A stretch of 10,314 nt of DNA from an uncultured Gemmatimonadota bacterium. GTDB lineage: Bacteria > Gemmatimonadota > Gemmatimonadetes > Gemmatimonadales > GWC2-71-9. Of the stretch, positions 1 through 6,668 are shown piece after piece (position 1 is the first letter of the stretch; every line of letters begins with the position of its first letter). The stretch covers positions 1-10,314 of the forward strand of contig CAMLHU010000053.1 of the NCBI GenBank assembly GCA_946479825.1, written 5' to 3'. Below the pieces are notes generated by a model. That model was given only the letters and a program-made list of their open reading frames with translations. It was not told where the DNA came from and searched no databases. Position numbers and translations under genes: made by a program.

Positions 1-155
1 TCGTCCACCGTCCGGTGCCGGTCGTGGGTGAAGTCCCGGAGCTGCACCAGCCGGAACCGCACCTTGCCGGCGGCCGCCGCGCGCCCGGGGATGCTCGCCG
101 CGAGCCACGGCTCGAACGCCTCGGGGAACAGGGTCACGACGTTGATCGTCAGCAT
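1..155 (-). CDS. trmD: tRNA (guanine-N1-)-methyltransferase TrmD, N-terminal part (3' end off window)
   Basis: TrmD transfers a methyl group from S-adenosylmethionine to N1 of G37 in tRNAs, which prevents +1 frameshifting. Only the first 51 codons are present. The protein starts MLTINVVTLFPEAFEPWL, the typical TrmD opening (hydrophobic strand, then TLFPE), and continues with SIPGRA and LVQLRDFTHD to DRHRTVD, matching the family's conserved LRD-(F/Y)T-x-D-x-HRTVDD stretch. The ATG at 153-155 lies 21 bases after the rimM stop, and the gap contains a GAGGGG-type ribosome-binding stretch. It is the fourth gene of the ffh-rpsP-rimM-trmD cluster, an order found in many bacteria. The SAM-binding trefoil knot and catalytic residues are outside the window, so integrity cannot be judged. 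Confidence 0.93.
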   Translation of the reverse strand, partial: MLTINVVTLFPEAFEPWLAASIPGRAAAAGKVRFRLVQLRDFTHDRHRTVD

Positions 156-176
156 CGCGCCCCCCTCACGCCCGGG

Positions 177-698
177 TCAGTCCGCCAGGCCCTCGGGCAC
201 CACCACCGTGAGCCGCCGCGCCGCGCGGTCCACCCCGGTGACGAATTCCTTGCGGTACGGCAGCAGGAATTCGCGCTTCGGTCCCTGCACTTCGATCATC
301 AGGCCCTGGGGGACCTCATAGACTGCGCTCACGATCCCGAGGGCCGCTCCCGCCACGTCGCGCACGCTGAAGCCGGCGAGTTCGTGGAGGTACACCTCTC
401 CGTCGGCGGGAGGCGGCAGGTCCGCCGCCTCCGAGGCCAGGAACTGGCCCCGCCACCCATCGAGGAGTCCACGGTCGAGGTCTCCCCGGAACCGGATCAG
501 CCATTCGCGGTGGTACGGCCGCGCCGCCTCCACCTCGACCGGGCCGAGCGCGGTGCCCGCCAGGTCCATCCGCTCGAGCGTCCGGCCCGGGACGAAGACC
601 TCGTCGGGCCGGTCCGTCAGGGGGAAGACGGTGTACTCCCCCTTGAGTCCGTGCGGCTTCCTGAGCCGCCCCACCACCAGGTGGCGGGGTGCGGCCAC
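177..698 (-). CDS. rimM: 16S rRNA processing / ribosome maturation factor RimM
   Basis: RimM binds ribosomal protein S19 and assists maturation of the 30S subunit head. The 173-residue protein has the usual length. Residues about 7-85 form the N-terminal beta-barrel domain, with the signature LVVGRLRKPHGLKGE at 7-21 and FPLTDRPDEVF at 25-35. Residues about 98-172 are the PRC-barrel domain, including GEVYLHELAGFSV and LLPYRKEFVTGVD. The start is GTG at 696-698, one base after the rpsP stop (TGA-C-GTG), so translation is probably coupled to rpsP. A later start would cut into the conserved first strand. The downstream neighbour trmD follows after 21 bases. Nothing looks broken. Confidence 0.96.
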   Translation of the reverse strand: MAAPRHLVVGRLRKPHGLKGEYTVFPLTDRPDEVFVPGRTLERMDLAGTALGPVEVEAARPYHREWLIRFRGDLDRGLLDGWRGQFLASEAADLPPPADGEVYLHELAGFSVRDVAGAALGIVSAVYEVPQGLMIEVQGPKREFLLPYRKEFVTGVDRAARRLTVVVPEGLAD

Positions 699-699
699 G

Positions 700-960
700 T
701 CAGGCCGACGCGAGCTCGACGCCGGCGGCCTTGAGCAGCGCGGCCACGGTGTCGCTCGGCGTGGCGCCCTTGGCGAGCCACGCCTGCGCCTGCTCGACGT
801 TGACCTTCACCTTCTCCGCGGCGGTCTTCGCCTTGGGGTTGTACTCCCCCAGGGTGGCGATGAACCGGCCGTCCCGGGCCTTCTCCCGCTCCGCGACCAC
901 GATGCGGTAGAGGGGAACGCCCTTCCGGCCGACCCGACGCAGACGAATCCTCGTTGCCAT
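700..960 (-). CDS. rpsP: 30S ribosomal protein S16
   Basis: S16 is a small subunit protein needed for assembly of the 30S 5' domain. The 86-residue product starts MATRIRLRRVGRKGVPLYRI and continues with VVAEREKARDGRFI and LGEYNP, which are the diagnostic S16 motifs. The end is a short helical tail with WLAKGATPSDTV. Length is normal for the family. The ATG is preceded by GAGGAG at 968-973, seven bases upstream, a strong ribosome-binding site. It lies 26 bases downstream of ffh and one base upstream of rimM in the same transcription unit. Confidence 0.98.
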   Translation of the reverse strand: MATRIRLRRVGRKGVPLYRIVVAEREKARDGRFIATLGEYNPKAKTAAEKVKVNVEQAQAWLAKGATPSDTVAALLKAAGVELASA

Positions 961-967
961 TGCCCTG

Positions 968-973
968 CTCCTC
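968..973 (-). promoter_or_regulatory. Ribosome-binding site of rpsP
   Basis: On the minus strand GAGGAG lies seven bases before the rpsP ATG. It is the clearest Shine-Dalgarno in this cluster and contrasts with ffh, which has none. Confidence 0.7.
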
Positions 974-986
974 GGTCGTGTGGACT

Positions 987-2318
987 TCAGGCGGGGAATC
1001 GCGGCCCGAACGGCAGCTTCATCCCGGGCTTTCCCGCCGACTTCATGAACTTCTTCATCTGGCCGAACTGCGCCAGCAGCTGGTTGACTTCCTGCACCGG
1101 CCGCCCCGCGCCCTTGGCGATCCGCGCGCGCCGGGAGCCGTTGATCAGGTCGGGGTCGCGGCGCTCCTTCGGCGTCATCGAAAGCACGATGGCCTCGACG
1201 TGCTTGAGCCGCTTCTCGTCCACGTTGGCCTTGGCCAGCGCCTTCGCGTTCATCCCCGGCAGCATCCCGAGCACGCCCTTGAGCGGGCCGAGCGCCTGCA
1301 TCTGCTTCATGGCCGCCAGGAAATCCTGGAGGTCCATCCCCTTCTTCGAGACCGCCTTCTTGGCCAGGCGCTCGGCCTCGGCCTGGTCCACCGACTGCTG
1401 GGCCTTCTCGACCAGCGTGAGCACGTCGCCCTGCTGGAGGATCCGGCCGGCCATCCGCTCGGGATGGAACGGCTCGAGCCCGTCGAGCCCTTCGCCGGTG
1501 CCGATGTACTTGATCGGCGCCTTCGTGACCCCGTAGATGGACAGCGCCGCGCCGCCGCGGCTGTCGCCGTCCATCTTGGTGAGCACCACGCCGGTCAGTC
1601 CCAGCGCCTCGTGGAACCCGCTGGCGCTCCGCACGGCGTCCTGGCCGGTCATGCCGTCCGCGACGAAGAGCACCTCGTGCGGGGAGACCGCCGCCTTGAG
1701 CGCGCGGAGTTCGTCCATCAGCTCCGCGTCGATCTGCAGCCGGCCGGCGGTGTCCACGAGCACCGTCCGCGCCCGGGCCTTCCCCGCCGCCTCGATCCCG
1801 CGCCGCACGATCCCGACGACGTCGGTCGACCCCGGCTCCGCGTGCACGCCCACCTGGGCCTTGGCCGCCAGCGTCTGCAGCTGCTCCGCCGCGGCGGGCC
1901 GATAGACGTCGGCGGCCACGAGGAACGGCGCCTTCTGCTCGAGCTTGAGCCGCTTCGCGAGCTTCCCCGCGGTGGTCGTCTTGCCCGAGCCCTGCAGCCC
2001 CACCAGCAGGATGACCGTCGGCGGCACCGACGCGAAGGCGAGCGGCGCCTGCCGCTCCCCGAGCATCGCCACGAGCTCGTCGTGGACGATCTTGACGATC
2101 TGCTGCCCGGGCCGGACGCTCTTGAGCGCCAGCGCCCCGACGGCCTTTTCCTGGACCCGCTCGAGGAACTCCCGAGTCAGCTCGAAGCTCACGTCCGCTT
2201 CGAGCAGCACCCGGCGCACTTCGCGGAGCCCCTCGCGAACGGCCTCCTCGGTCAGCACACCGCGCCCCGTGAGCTTCTGGAGCGTGGCGGTCAGTTTCCC
2301 GGAGAGCTCGTCGAACAT
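987..2318 (-). CDS. ffh: Signal recognition particle protein Ffh (SRP54 GTPase)
   Basis: Ffh binds 4.5S SRP RNA and the signal sequences of nascent membrane proteins, then docks with FtsY at the membrane in a GTP-dependent cycle. The 443-residue protein is full length. Residues 1-90 form the N-domain helical bundle (MFDELSGKLTATLQKL start). The G domain follows with the P-loop GLQGSGKTT at 107-115, DVYRPAA at 137-143, DTAGRLQ at 189-195, TKMDGD at 247-252 and the GTGE closing loop at 273-276. Residues about 298-430 are the methionine-rich M domain, with the RNA-binding SMTPKERRDPDLINGSRRAR segment at 380-399. The ATG start matches the canonical family N-terminus. There is no Shine-Dalgarno, and a promoter lies just upstream. 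It heads the rpsP-rimM-trmD cluster. No 4.5S RNA gene was recognised in this window. Confidence 0.98.
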   Translation of the reverse strand: MFDELSGKLTATLQKLTGRGVLTEEAVREGLREVRRVLLEADVSFELTREFLERVQEKAVGALALKSVRPGQQIVKIVHDELVAMLGERQAPLAFASVPPTVILLVGLQGSGKTTTAGKLAKRLKLEQKAPFLVAADVYRPAAAEQLQTLAAKAQVGVHAEPGSTDVVGIVRRGIEAAGKARARTVLVDTAGRLQIDAELMDELRALKAAVSPHEVLFVADGMTGQDAVRSASGFHEALGLTGVVLTKMDGDSRGGAALSIYGVTKAPIKYIGTGEGLDGLEPFHPERMAGRILQQGDVLTLVEKAQQSVDQAEAERLAKKAVSKKGMDLQDFLAAMKQMQALGPLKGVLGMLPGMNAKALAKANVDEKRLKHVEAIVLSMTPKERRDPDLINGSRRARIAKGAGRPVQEVNQLLAQFGQMKKFMKSAGKPGMKLPFGPRFPA

Positions 2319-2327
2319 AAGCCCAGA

Positions 2328-2356
2328 AGTATAGCGAGGTTACGACACCCGGACAA
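2328..2356 (-). promoter_or_regulatory. Predicted sigma70-type promoter of ffh, near-leaderless
   Basis: On the minus strand a -35 element TTGTCC (2351-2356, 4 of 6 to consensus) and a -10 element TATACT (2328-2333, 5 of 6) are separated by exactly 17 bases. Only nine bases lie between the -10 and the ffh ATG. Initiation at the usual distance would fall near 2321-2323 and leave a leader of about 3-5 bases. It lies in the 67-base gap between the antiporter stop and ffh. I see no intrinsic terminator in that gap, so readthrough from the antiporter may also occur. Confidence 0.72.
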
Positions 2357-2385
2357 GGCTCGGCACCCCCCGCCGGCGTCGTCCG

Positions 2386-3864
2386 TCACCCCTCTTCCGA
2401 GCGCCCGAACATGAGCTCGATGAGCGGCTCATCTTCAGGCCGGACAATGAGGTAGACGTGGTCGCCCGGCTCGAGGACGGTCCCCCCACGCCCCGGCAGG
2501 AGGTCCCGCCCCCGGACCACCAGCGCCACCGCCGCCCCCTCCGGCAGCGGCAGGTCGCTGAGCGGCACCCCGGCCACGGGCAGGGCGGGATCCACGGTGT
2601 AGCTGAGGAGCGCTCCTGACAGCGGCTGGCGCGACTCGATCTCCAGGATCGCGGGGGGCCGGGGCGGTTCGGGGCGCTCGAGGCCGAGGCGTCCGGTGAC
2701 CCAGGCGACCGTGGCGCCCGGGATGAGCGCGCTCACCACCACCACGAAGAACACCAGGTCGAAGATCCGCTCCGCCCCCGGGACGCCGAGGAGCACGGGG
2801 AAGGTCGCGAGCACGATCGGCACCGCTCCGCGGAGGCCCACCCACCCGATGTAACCCCGTTCGCGGAACGGCCCGCCGAACGGCGTGAGCAGCAGCGTCA
2901 CCACGAGCGGCCGGATCACGACGGCGAGGACGACGGCCACCGCGGCCCCGAGCGCCGCGACCTCGACCAGGCGCGCGGGCGCGGCCAGGAGCCCGAGCAG
3001 GAGGAACATCGCGACCTGCCCCAGCCACGCGAGCGCGTCGTGGATCCGGAGGAGGCTGGCGCGATACGGCAGGTGGCGCGCGCCGAGGAAGACGCCCGCG
3101 ACATACACGGCGAGGAACCCGCTCCCGCCGGCCAGGGTGGTGACGCCGAACCCGAGCGCGGCGAGGGCCAGCGTGAGCACGGCGTAGAGGCCGCTGGCCG
3201 GGAGCCGGACGCGCCCGAGGAGCCGCCGCCCGCCGAGGCCGACCAGCGCGCCACCCGCGAGCCCGATGGCGAGCTGCAGCGCCACCTGCGCGACGAGCGC
3301 GCCGACGCTGGCGCGGCCGGGGCGGACGGCCTCGCCGACGGCGGCCATCGTCAGGATCACCGCCATCGGGTCGTTGAGTCCCGACTCGAGCTCGAGGATG
3401 GCCCCGACCCGGCGCTTGAGCTGGATCCCGCTCTGGCGCAGGGTGTTGAAGACCGCCGCAGCGTCGGTGGAGGAGACCACCGCCCCCAGGATCAGTGCTG
3501 CCGGCCACGGCACGCCGAAGAGGTGCGCGGCGAGCCCGACGAGCCCCGCGATGGCCGCGACGCCCACGGTCGCGAGCAGGGCCGCCGGCCGCCACGCCTC
3601 GCGCACGGCGTCCTCCGGCGTGTTGAGCCCGCCGTCGAAGAGAATGAGGGCCAGCGCGACGATGCCGAGCCGGAACGACGTGTGGTAATCGGCAAAGACG
3701 ATGCGGCCGATGCCGTCGGAACCGGCCAGCAGCCCGATGCACAGGAACAGCAGCGTGACCGGGACGTGGGTGCGCGCCCCGGCCCGGCTCACGAGCACGC
3801 TCGCGGCGAGCAGGATCCCCACGACGGTGAGGAGGAGGGCGGTGGCTCCGGGTTCGACCGGCAT
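2386..3864 (-). CDS. CPA1-family cation (K+ or Na+)/proton antiporter with C-terminal TrkA-C/RCK_C domain
   Basis: This inner-membrane antiporter exchanges protons for K+ or Na+. The 492-residue protein has about 12 hydrophobic segments over residues 5-390, followed by a soluble domain at about 410-490. CPA1 hallmarks are visible: DGGLNT at 77-82, SSTDAAAVF at 131-139, LESGLNDPMAV at 159-169 (the Asn-Asp pair of electroneutral CPA1 members) and GLRGAVPIV at 343-351. The tail, with VVRGRDLLPGRG and LEPGDHVYLIV, has the shape of a TrkA-C/RCK_C ligand-binding domain, so the nearest known type is the K+/H+ antiporter NhaP2/CvrA. The ion cannot be fixed from sequence. An upstream extension of 59 codons is open, but it is arginine/proline-rich and overlaps the neighbouring gene, so the ATG at 3862-3864 is chosen. 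There is no convincing ribosome-binding site. Confidence 0.9.
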   Translation of the reverse strand: MPVEPGATALLLTVVGILLAASVLVSRAGARTHVPVTLLFLCIGLLAGSDGIGRIVFADYHTSFRLGIVALALILFDGGLNTPEDAVREAWRPAALLATVGVAAIAGLVGLAAHLFGVPWPAALILGAVVSSTDAAAVFNTLRQSGIQLKRRVGAILELESGLNDPMAVILTMAAVGEAVRPGRASVGALVAQVALQLAIGLAGGALVGLGGRRLLGRVRLPASGLYAVLTLALAALGFGVTTLAGGSGFLAVYVAGVFLGARHLPYRASLLRIHDALAWLGQVAMFLLLGLLAAPARLVEVAALGAAVAVVLAVVIRPLVVTLLLTPFGGPFRERGYIGWVGLRGAVPIVLATFPVLLGVPGAERIFDLVFFVVVVSALIPGATVAWVTGRLGLERPEPPRPPAILEIESRQPLSGALLSYTVDPALPVAGVPLSDLPLPEGAAVALVVRGRDLLPGRGGTVLEPGDHVYLIVRPEDEPLIELMFGRSEEG

Positions 3865-3870
3865 CCACCG

Positions 3871-3879
3871 AATATGGCA
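3871..3879 (-). promoter_or_regulatory. Possible extended -10 promoter of the antiporter gene (leaderless)
   Basis: On the minus strand TGC-CATATT fits an extended -10 (TGn followed by a 4-of-6 match). It ends six bases before the antiporter ATG, which puts the expected +1 on the A of ATG. There is no recognisable -35 at 16-18 bases, where the sequence runs through the stop codon of the previous gene. This is weaker than the ffh promoter and could be chance, although it is an AT-rich patch in a very GC-rich context. Confidence 0.35.
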
Positions 3880-3896
3880 GGAGCGGGCGGGCGGCG

Positions 3897-5099
3897 TTAC
3901 CGCCCGGCGAGGTGCGCGACGGGGAGTTCGGCCCAGCCGCGCCAGGCGACGGGCGCGTGCACGAAACGGGTGGCGGGCCGGCCGTCCACCGACAGCGAGT
4001 CGAGGGTGAGGCGATAGCCGGGCCGGGCCCGCGCCGTCCACGGAGCGCGCGCGTCACGGAGGAACGCGTCGCGCGCGGCGGGGGAATCCCACACCGCCAC
4101 CCACACCAGGGCCGGTCCGCCCGACGCCGGCTCATACAGCACGTAGCGGTCGCCGCCCCAGCCGAGCGCGACCTTGGTCGGCACCTCGGGCAGGTGCCGC
4201 AGCTCCGCCAGGACGATCCGGGTCTCGAAGTCGCCGATGTCGTCCGAATACGTCGAGTCGGCGGGGCCGCCCGAGAACCGGACCGCGACCGGCTCGTCGT
4301 GCGCCACGTAATGCGACGGGAGCAGGATCTGCTCGCTGCTCCGCGGCATCCGGGCGCCGTACGGCGGCTCCGAATCCGGATGCGTGGTCACCCACCAGCG
4401 GATGAACTCGGCGCCCGCGATATACGGGAACACCAGGTCCTCGCGGACCACGCGGGGTGCGGCGGCGAAGGCGGGCATCCCCTGCTGGGCGGCGGCGAGC
4501 TGGTCGCGGGCCTGGCTCCAGAACTCCGGGTCGAGCACCCGGTCGCCGATCCCCGGCTGCATCCGGACCATCGCCAGCGTGGCCTGGCCCTCGAGCACCG
4601 CCTGCGCGGCGAGCAGCCGGTCGGCGTCGCCCCGCGCGGCCAGGATCGAGTCGAGCGGCACGTAATTGTGCTGCAGCGCGTGGACCAGCTCGTGGGCGAT
4701 CGTGGTGACCCGGAACCCGGGCGGCGCCCCTTCGACGCCGAAGAACGCCGCGGAGTCCGGATCGTAGAACCCCGCGACCTGCTCGGTGAGCACGCCGAGG
4801 TACAGCTTGCCGAGGTCGAGGCTGTCGGGGATGAGCGTGAGGAGGCGATACACGTCCTGCAGGTCGCGCAGCCGGTTCCCCGGGAACTCCTGCCGGAACT
4901 TCCCTTCGAGGTAGGCGCGCAGCTCGGCCCGTGAGATCATCCGCGCCCGCGGCAGCTTCCGGAAGGCGAGGCCGGTGGCCCGCTCCACCGACGGCGCGAG
5001 CGAGTCCACCAGGTGCCGCAACTCGGCGTCGCCCGGCGTGGCGGGGGGCCGTCCGCGGCAGGCGGCGAGCGCCAGGAGCGCGAGGAGGACCCGCCTCAT
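3897..5099 (-). CDS. Putative lipoprotein zinc metallopeptidase (HExxH), function unknown
   Basis: This 400-residue protein is not one I can name. It starts MRRVLLALLALAAC, a short signal peptide with a lipobox (LAA before Cys14), so it is predicted to be a lipid-anchored envelope protein. The core motif TIAHELVHALQHNY at 133-146 contains HELVH (His136, Glu137, His140), a zinc-peptidase active site. Glu170 in AVLEGQATLA, 30 residues further, is a good candidate for the third ligand, as in gluzincins. Other features are FPYIAGAEFIRWW at 224-236 and PRSSEQILLPSHY at 252-264; this combination resembles uncharacterised HEL(V)HALQ surface proteins such as the Hvo_1808-like group (from memory). The ATG overlaps the stop of the prepilin peptidase gene by four bases (ATGA), with no ribosome-binding site of its own, so translation is probably coupled. 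The TAA at 3897-3899 is 32 bases before the antiporter. Confidence 0.8.
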   Translation of the reverse strand: MRRVLLALLALAACRGRPPATPGDAELRHLVDSLAPSVERATGLAFRKLPRARMISRAELRAYLEGKFRQEFPGNRLRDLQDVYRLLTLIPDSLDLGKLYLGVLTEQVAGFYDPDSAAFFGVEGAPPGFRVTTIAHELVHALQHNYVPLDSILAARGDADRLLAAQAVLEGQATLAMVRMQPGIGDRVLDPEFWSQARDQLAAAQQGMPAFAAAPRVVREDLVFPYIAGAEFIRWWVTTHPDSEPPYGARMPRSSEQILLPSHYVAHDEPVAVRFSGGPADSTYSDDIGDFETRIVLAELRHLPEVPTKVALGWGGDRYVLYEPASGGPALVWVAVWDSPAARDAFLRDARAPWTARARPGYRLTLDSLSVDGRPATRFVHAPVAWRGWAELPVAHLAGR

Positions 5100-5872
5100 C
5101 GGCCGAAGGCGATGGCCCGGTACCAGTCCACGATCGCCCCGCCGAACAGCCAGGTCGCCACGCCGCCGATGGCGAGGAAGACGCCGAACGGCACGTGCTT
5201 CTTCTTGTTCGGGCTGAACACGACGGGCGCGAAGACGATCGAGCCGAGCAGCGAGCCCAGGAAGATGGTGAGGAGGACGCCGGTCCAGCCGGTGAAGGCG
5301 CCGACCATCGCCATCATCTTCACGTCCCCGCCGCCCATCGCCTCCTCCTTGAAGGCGGCGCGGCCGAGATAGCCGACCAGCCAGAGGAGCGAGAAGCCCA
5401 GCGCCGCGCCGAAGAGCGCCCCGCCGATGACGCGGAACCCGCCCGGCAGGCTGAGGGCGATGCCGAGCGCGAGCCCGCCGAGCGAGAACTCGTCGGGAAT
5501 GATGTACTCGCGGGCGTCGGTCATCGCGATGCCCAGCAGGATCGTGAGGAACACCCCGCCACGGAGCGTCTCGAGCGACGGCCCGTGCCACCAGACGAGT
5601 CCGCCCCAGATGAGCGCCGTCGCGAGCTCGACGAGCGGATACTGGACCGAGATAGGCGCCCGGCACTTCCGGCACCGCCCCCGCAGCAGCAGCCACGAGA
5701 CGACCGGCACATTGTCGTACCACCGGAGGCCGTACCCGCACTTCGGGCAGCGCGACGGGGGCCGGACCACCGACTGCTCGGCCGGCCACCGCAGGATGCA
5801 GACGTTGAGGAAGCTGCCGAGCACCGCGCCCAGCAGGAAGCCGAAGACCCGCACGATCACGTCACCGTCCAC
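5096..5872 (-). CDS. pilD: Prepilin peptidase / N-methyltransferase (PilD/GspO family)
   Basis: This integral membrane aspartic protease cleaves type IV prepilins or type II secretion pseudopilins and N-methylates the new N-terminus. The 258-residue protein has the expected parts: first membrane segment with LGSFLNVCILRWP at 18-30; a cytoplasmic zinc loop with Cys42-x2-Cys45 and Cys67-x2-Cys70, associated with the methyltransferase part; TDAREYIIPDEFS at 118-130 with catalytic Asp119; and GGGDVKMMAM at 180-189 with catalytic Asp183. Several further membrane helices follow. The GTG at 5870-5872 is preferred because GAGGTG lies four bases upstream. A GTG four codons later (5858-5860) is possible. 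The gene overlaps the RNA methyltransferase by 11 bases and the lipoprotein by four. No pilin or secretion genes are in the window, so its client system is unknown. Confidence 0.94.
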   Translation of the reverse strand: MDGDVIVRVFGFLLGAVLGSFLNVCILRWPAEQSVVRPPSRCPKCGYGLRWYDNVPVVSWLLLRGRCRKCRAPISVQYPLVELATALIWGGLVWWHGPSLETLRGGVFLTILLGIAMTDAREYIIPDEFSLGGLALGIALSLPGGFRVIGGALFGAALGFSLLWLVGYLGRAAFKEEAMGGGDVKMMAMVGAFTGWTGVLLTIFLGSLLGSIVFAPVVFSPNKKKHVPFGVFLAIGGVATWLFGGAIVDWYRAIAFGR

Positions 5873-6632
5873 GCGTCACCTCGTGCAGCAGGATGCCGGC
5901 CGCCACCGCCACGTTGAGCGACTCGGCGCCGGCGCCGATCGGGATGGCCACCCGCCGCGCGGCGCGGGCGGCGAGCTCGCCGAGCGCCCCCGCGCCCACG
6001 GTCCCGAGCAGGATCGCCGCGGGCCGTGCCGGGGGACCGAGCCGGCGGATGTCCTCGCCCGCGACGTCGGTGGACCAGAGCTCGGCGCCCGCCTCGCCGG
6101 CCCAGGCCAGGAACTCCTCGTCGCGCGAATGCACGGCGGGGAGCCGGAACGGCGCGCCCATCGCGCCGCGCAGCGCCTTGGGGCCCCACAGATCCGCGGT
6201 CCCCGGGAGCGCCACGACGCCGGAGGCGCCGAGCGCCAGCGCGGTGCGGAGGATGGTGCCCACGTTGCCGGGATCCTGCACGCCGTCGAGCGCGAGCACG
6301 GGGTGCAGCGGCGTCGGGCGGATGTCGGCCAGGGTCCACGCCCGTGGCGTGACCACCGCCACCACCCCCTGCGGGTGCTCGGTGTCCGCCAGCTCGACGA
6401 GCTCGGCGTCGCCCACTTCTTCGACCGCCACGCCGGCGCGCGCGAGCGCCGCCTTGAGCGCCTGCCCTCGCGGGGTAGCTTCCAGCGCGGGCGCGGTCAC
6501 GGCGCCCGTGATGGCCACGCCGGCCGCCAGCGCCTCCTCCACCAGGCGCACCCCCTCGGCGAGCGCGAGCGCGCGGCGCTCGCGAGCCTTGCGGCGGTGC
6601 AGGTCGCGGATGGTGGTCACCAGAGCGGTCAT
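5862..6632 (-). CDS. TrmH/SpoU-family RNA 2'-O-ribose methyltransferase
   Basis: SPOUT-fold enzymes of this family methylate ribose 2'-O in 23S rRNA or tRNA using S-adenosylmethionine. Residues 1-95 are the substrate-binding N-terminal domain (RKARERRALALAEGVRLVEEA at the usual place). The catalytic domain carries motif 1, LDGVQDPGNVGTILRTA at 115-131, with Asn123 and the catalytic-type Arg129; motif 2, LLGTVGAGAL at 208-217; and motif 3, AESLNVAVAAGILLHE at 236-251. Motif 2 usually reads G-x-E-G-x-G, but here the Glu position is Val212. The exact target RNA cannot be called; the layout resembles RlmB/TsnR-like enzymes. The ATG at 6630-6632 is preferred over an in-frame GTG at 6669-6671, which would add a proline-rich 13-residue extension and abut thiD. 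It heads the run into pilD and is divergent from thiD. Confidence 0.9.
   Translation of the reverse strand: MTALVTTIRDLHRRKARERRALALAEGVRLVEEALAAGVAITGAVTAPALEATPRGQALKAALARAGVAVEEVGDAELVELADTEHPQGVVAVVTPRAWTLADIRPTPLHPVLALDGVQDPGNVGTILRTALALGASGVVALPGTADLWGPKALRGAMGAPFRLPAVHSRDEEFLAWAGEAGAELWSTDVAGEDIRRLGPPARPAAILLGTVGAGALGELAARAARRVAIPIGAGAESLNVAVAAGILLHEVTRGR
5877..5882 (-). promoter_or_regulatory. Ribosome-binding site deciding the prepilin peptidase start
   Basis: GAGGTG on the minus strand lies four bases before the GTG at 5870-5872, inside the 3' end of the RNA methyltransferase gene. The alternative GTG at 5858-5860 has no comparable site at a proper distance. Confidence 0.55.
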
Positions 6633-6643
6633 GACGATGCCCG

Positions 6644-6657
6644 GGCCCCGCGGGGCC
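6644..6657. repeat. 14-base perfect palindrome between the divergent SpoU and thiD starts
   Basis: GGCCCCGCGGGGCC is its own reverse complement and sits in the 41-base divergent gap, 16 bases before the thiD ATG and 11 bases before the methyltransferase ATG. It could be an operator or a 5' leader hairpin, but long GC palindromes also arise by chance at this composition. Confidence 0.4.
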
Positions 6658-6661
6658 GGCG

Positions 6662-6668
6662 AAGGGAG
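6662..6668 (+). promoter_or_regulatory. Ribosome-binding site of thiD
   Basis: AAGGGAG lies five bases before the thiD ATG at 6674 and supports this start. No convincing promoter hexamers are visible upstream. Any thiD promoter would have to lie within the 5' end of the divergent methyltransferase gene. Confidence 0.55.

Noticed and set aside
2371..2378. CGCCGGCG palindrome between the antiporter and ffh considered as a terminator
   Set aside because: Only four base pairs with no loop and no following T-run; common by chance in this composition.
954..2414. 486-codon plus-strand open frame opposite ffh
   Set aside because: Antisense shadow of the well-supported ffh gene. The product is rich in Arg, His, Leu and Pro without motifs, as expected from a GC-rich opposite strand.
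3865..4041. 59-codon upstream extension of the antiporter
   Set aside because: Basic, proline-rich and overlaps the end of the metallopeptidase gene. The hydrophobic start at MPVEPG fits the family.
2435..4135. 566-codon minus-strand open frame overlapping the antiporter in another frame
   Set aside because: Arg/Pro/Ala-rich product without domains, while the overlapping antiporter frame has clear membrane segments and CPA1 motifs.
5100..5789. Open reading extension of the metallopeptidase frame through the prepilin peptidase gene
   Set aside because: It reads the pilD sequence out of frame. The lipobox signal peptide and the ATGA overlap place the true start at 5099.
3040..5917. Plus-strand open frames across the antiporter, lipoprotein and pilD genes (3040-4017, 3912-4934, 4931-5917)
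   Set aside because: Each mirrors a strong minus-strand gene and yields low-complexity Arg/Ala/Pro/Glu-rich sequence without motifs.
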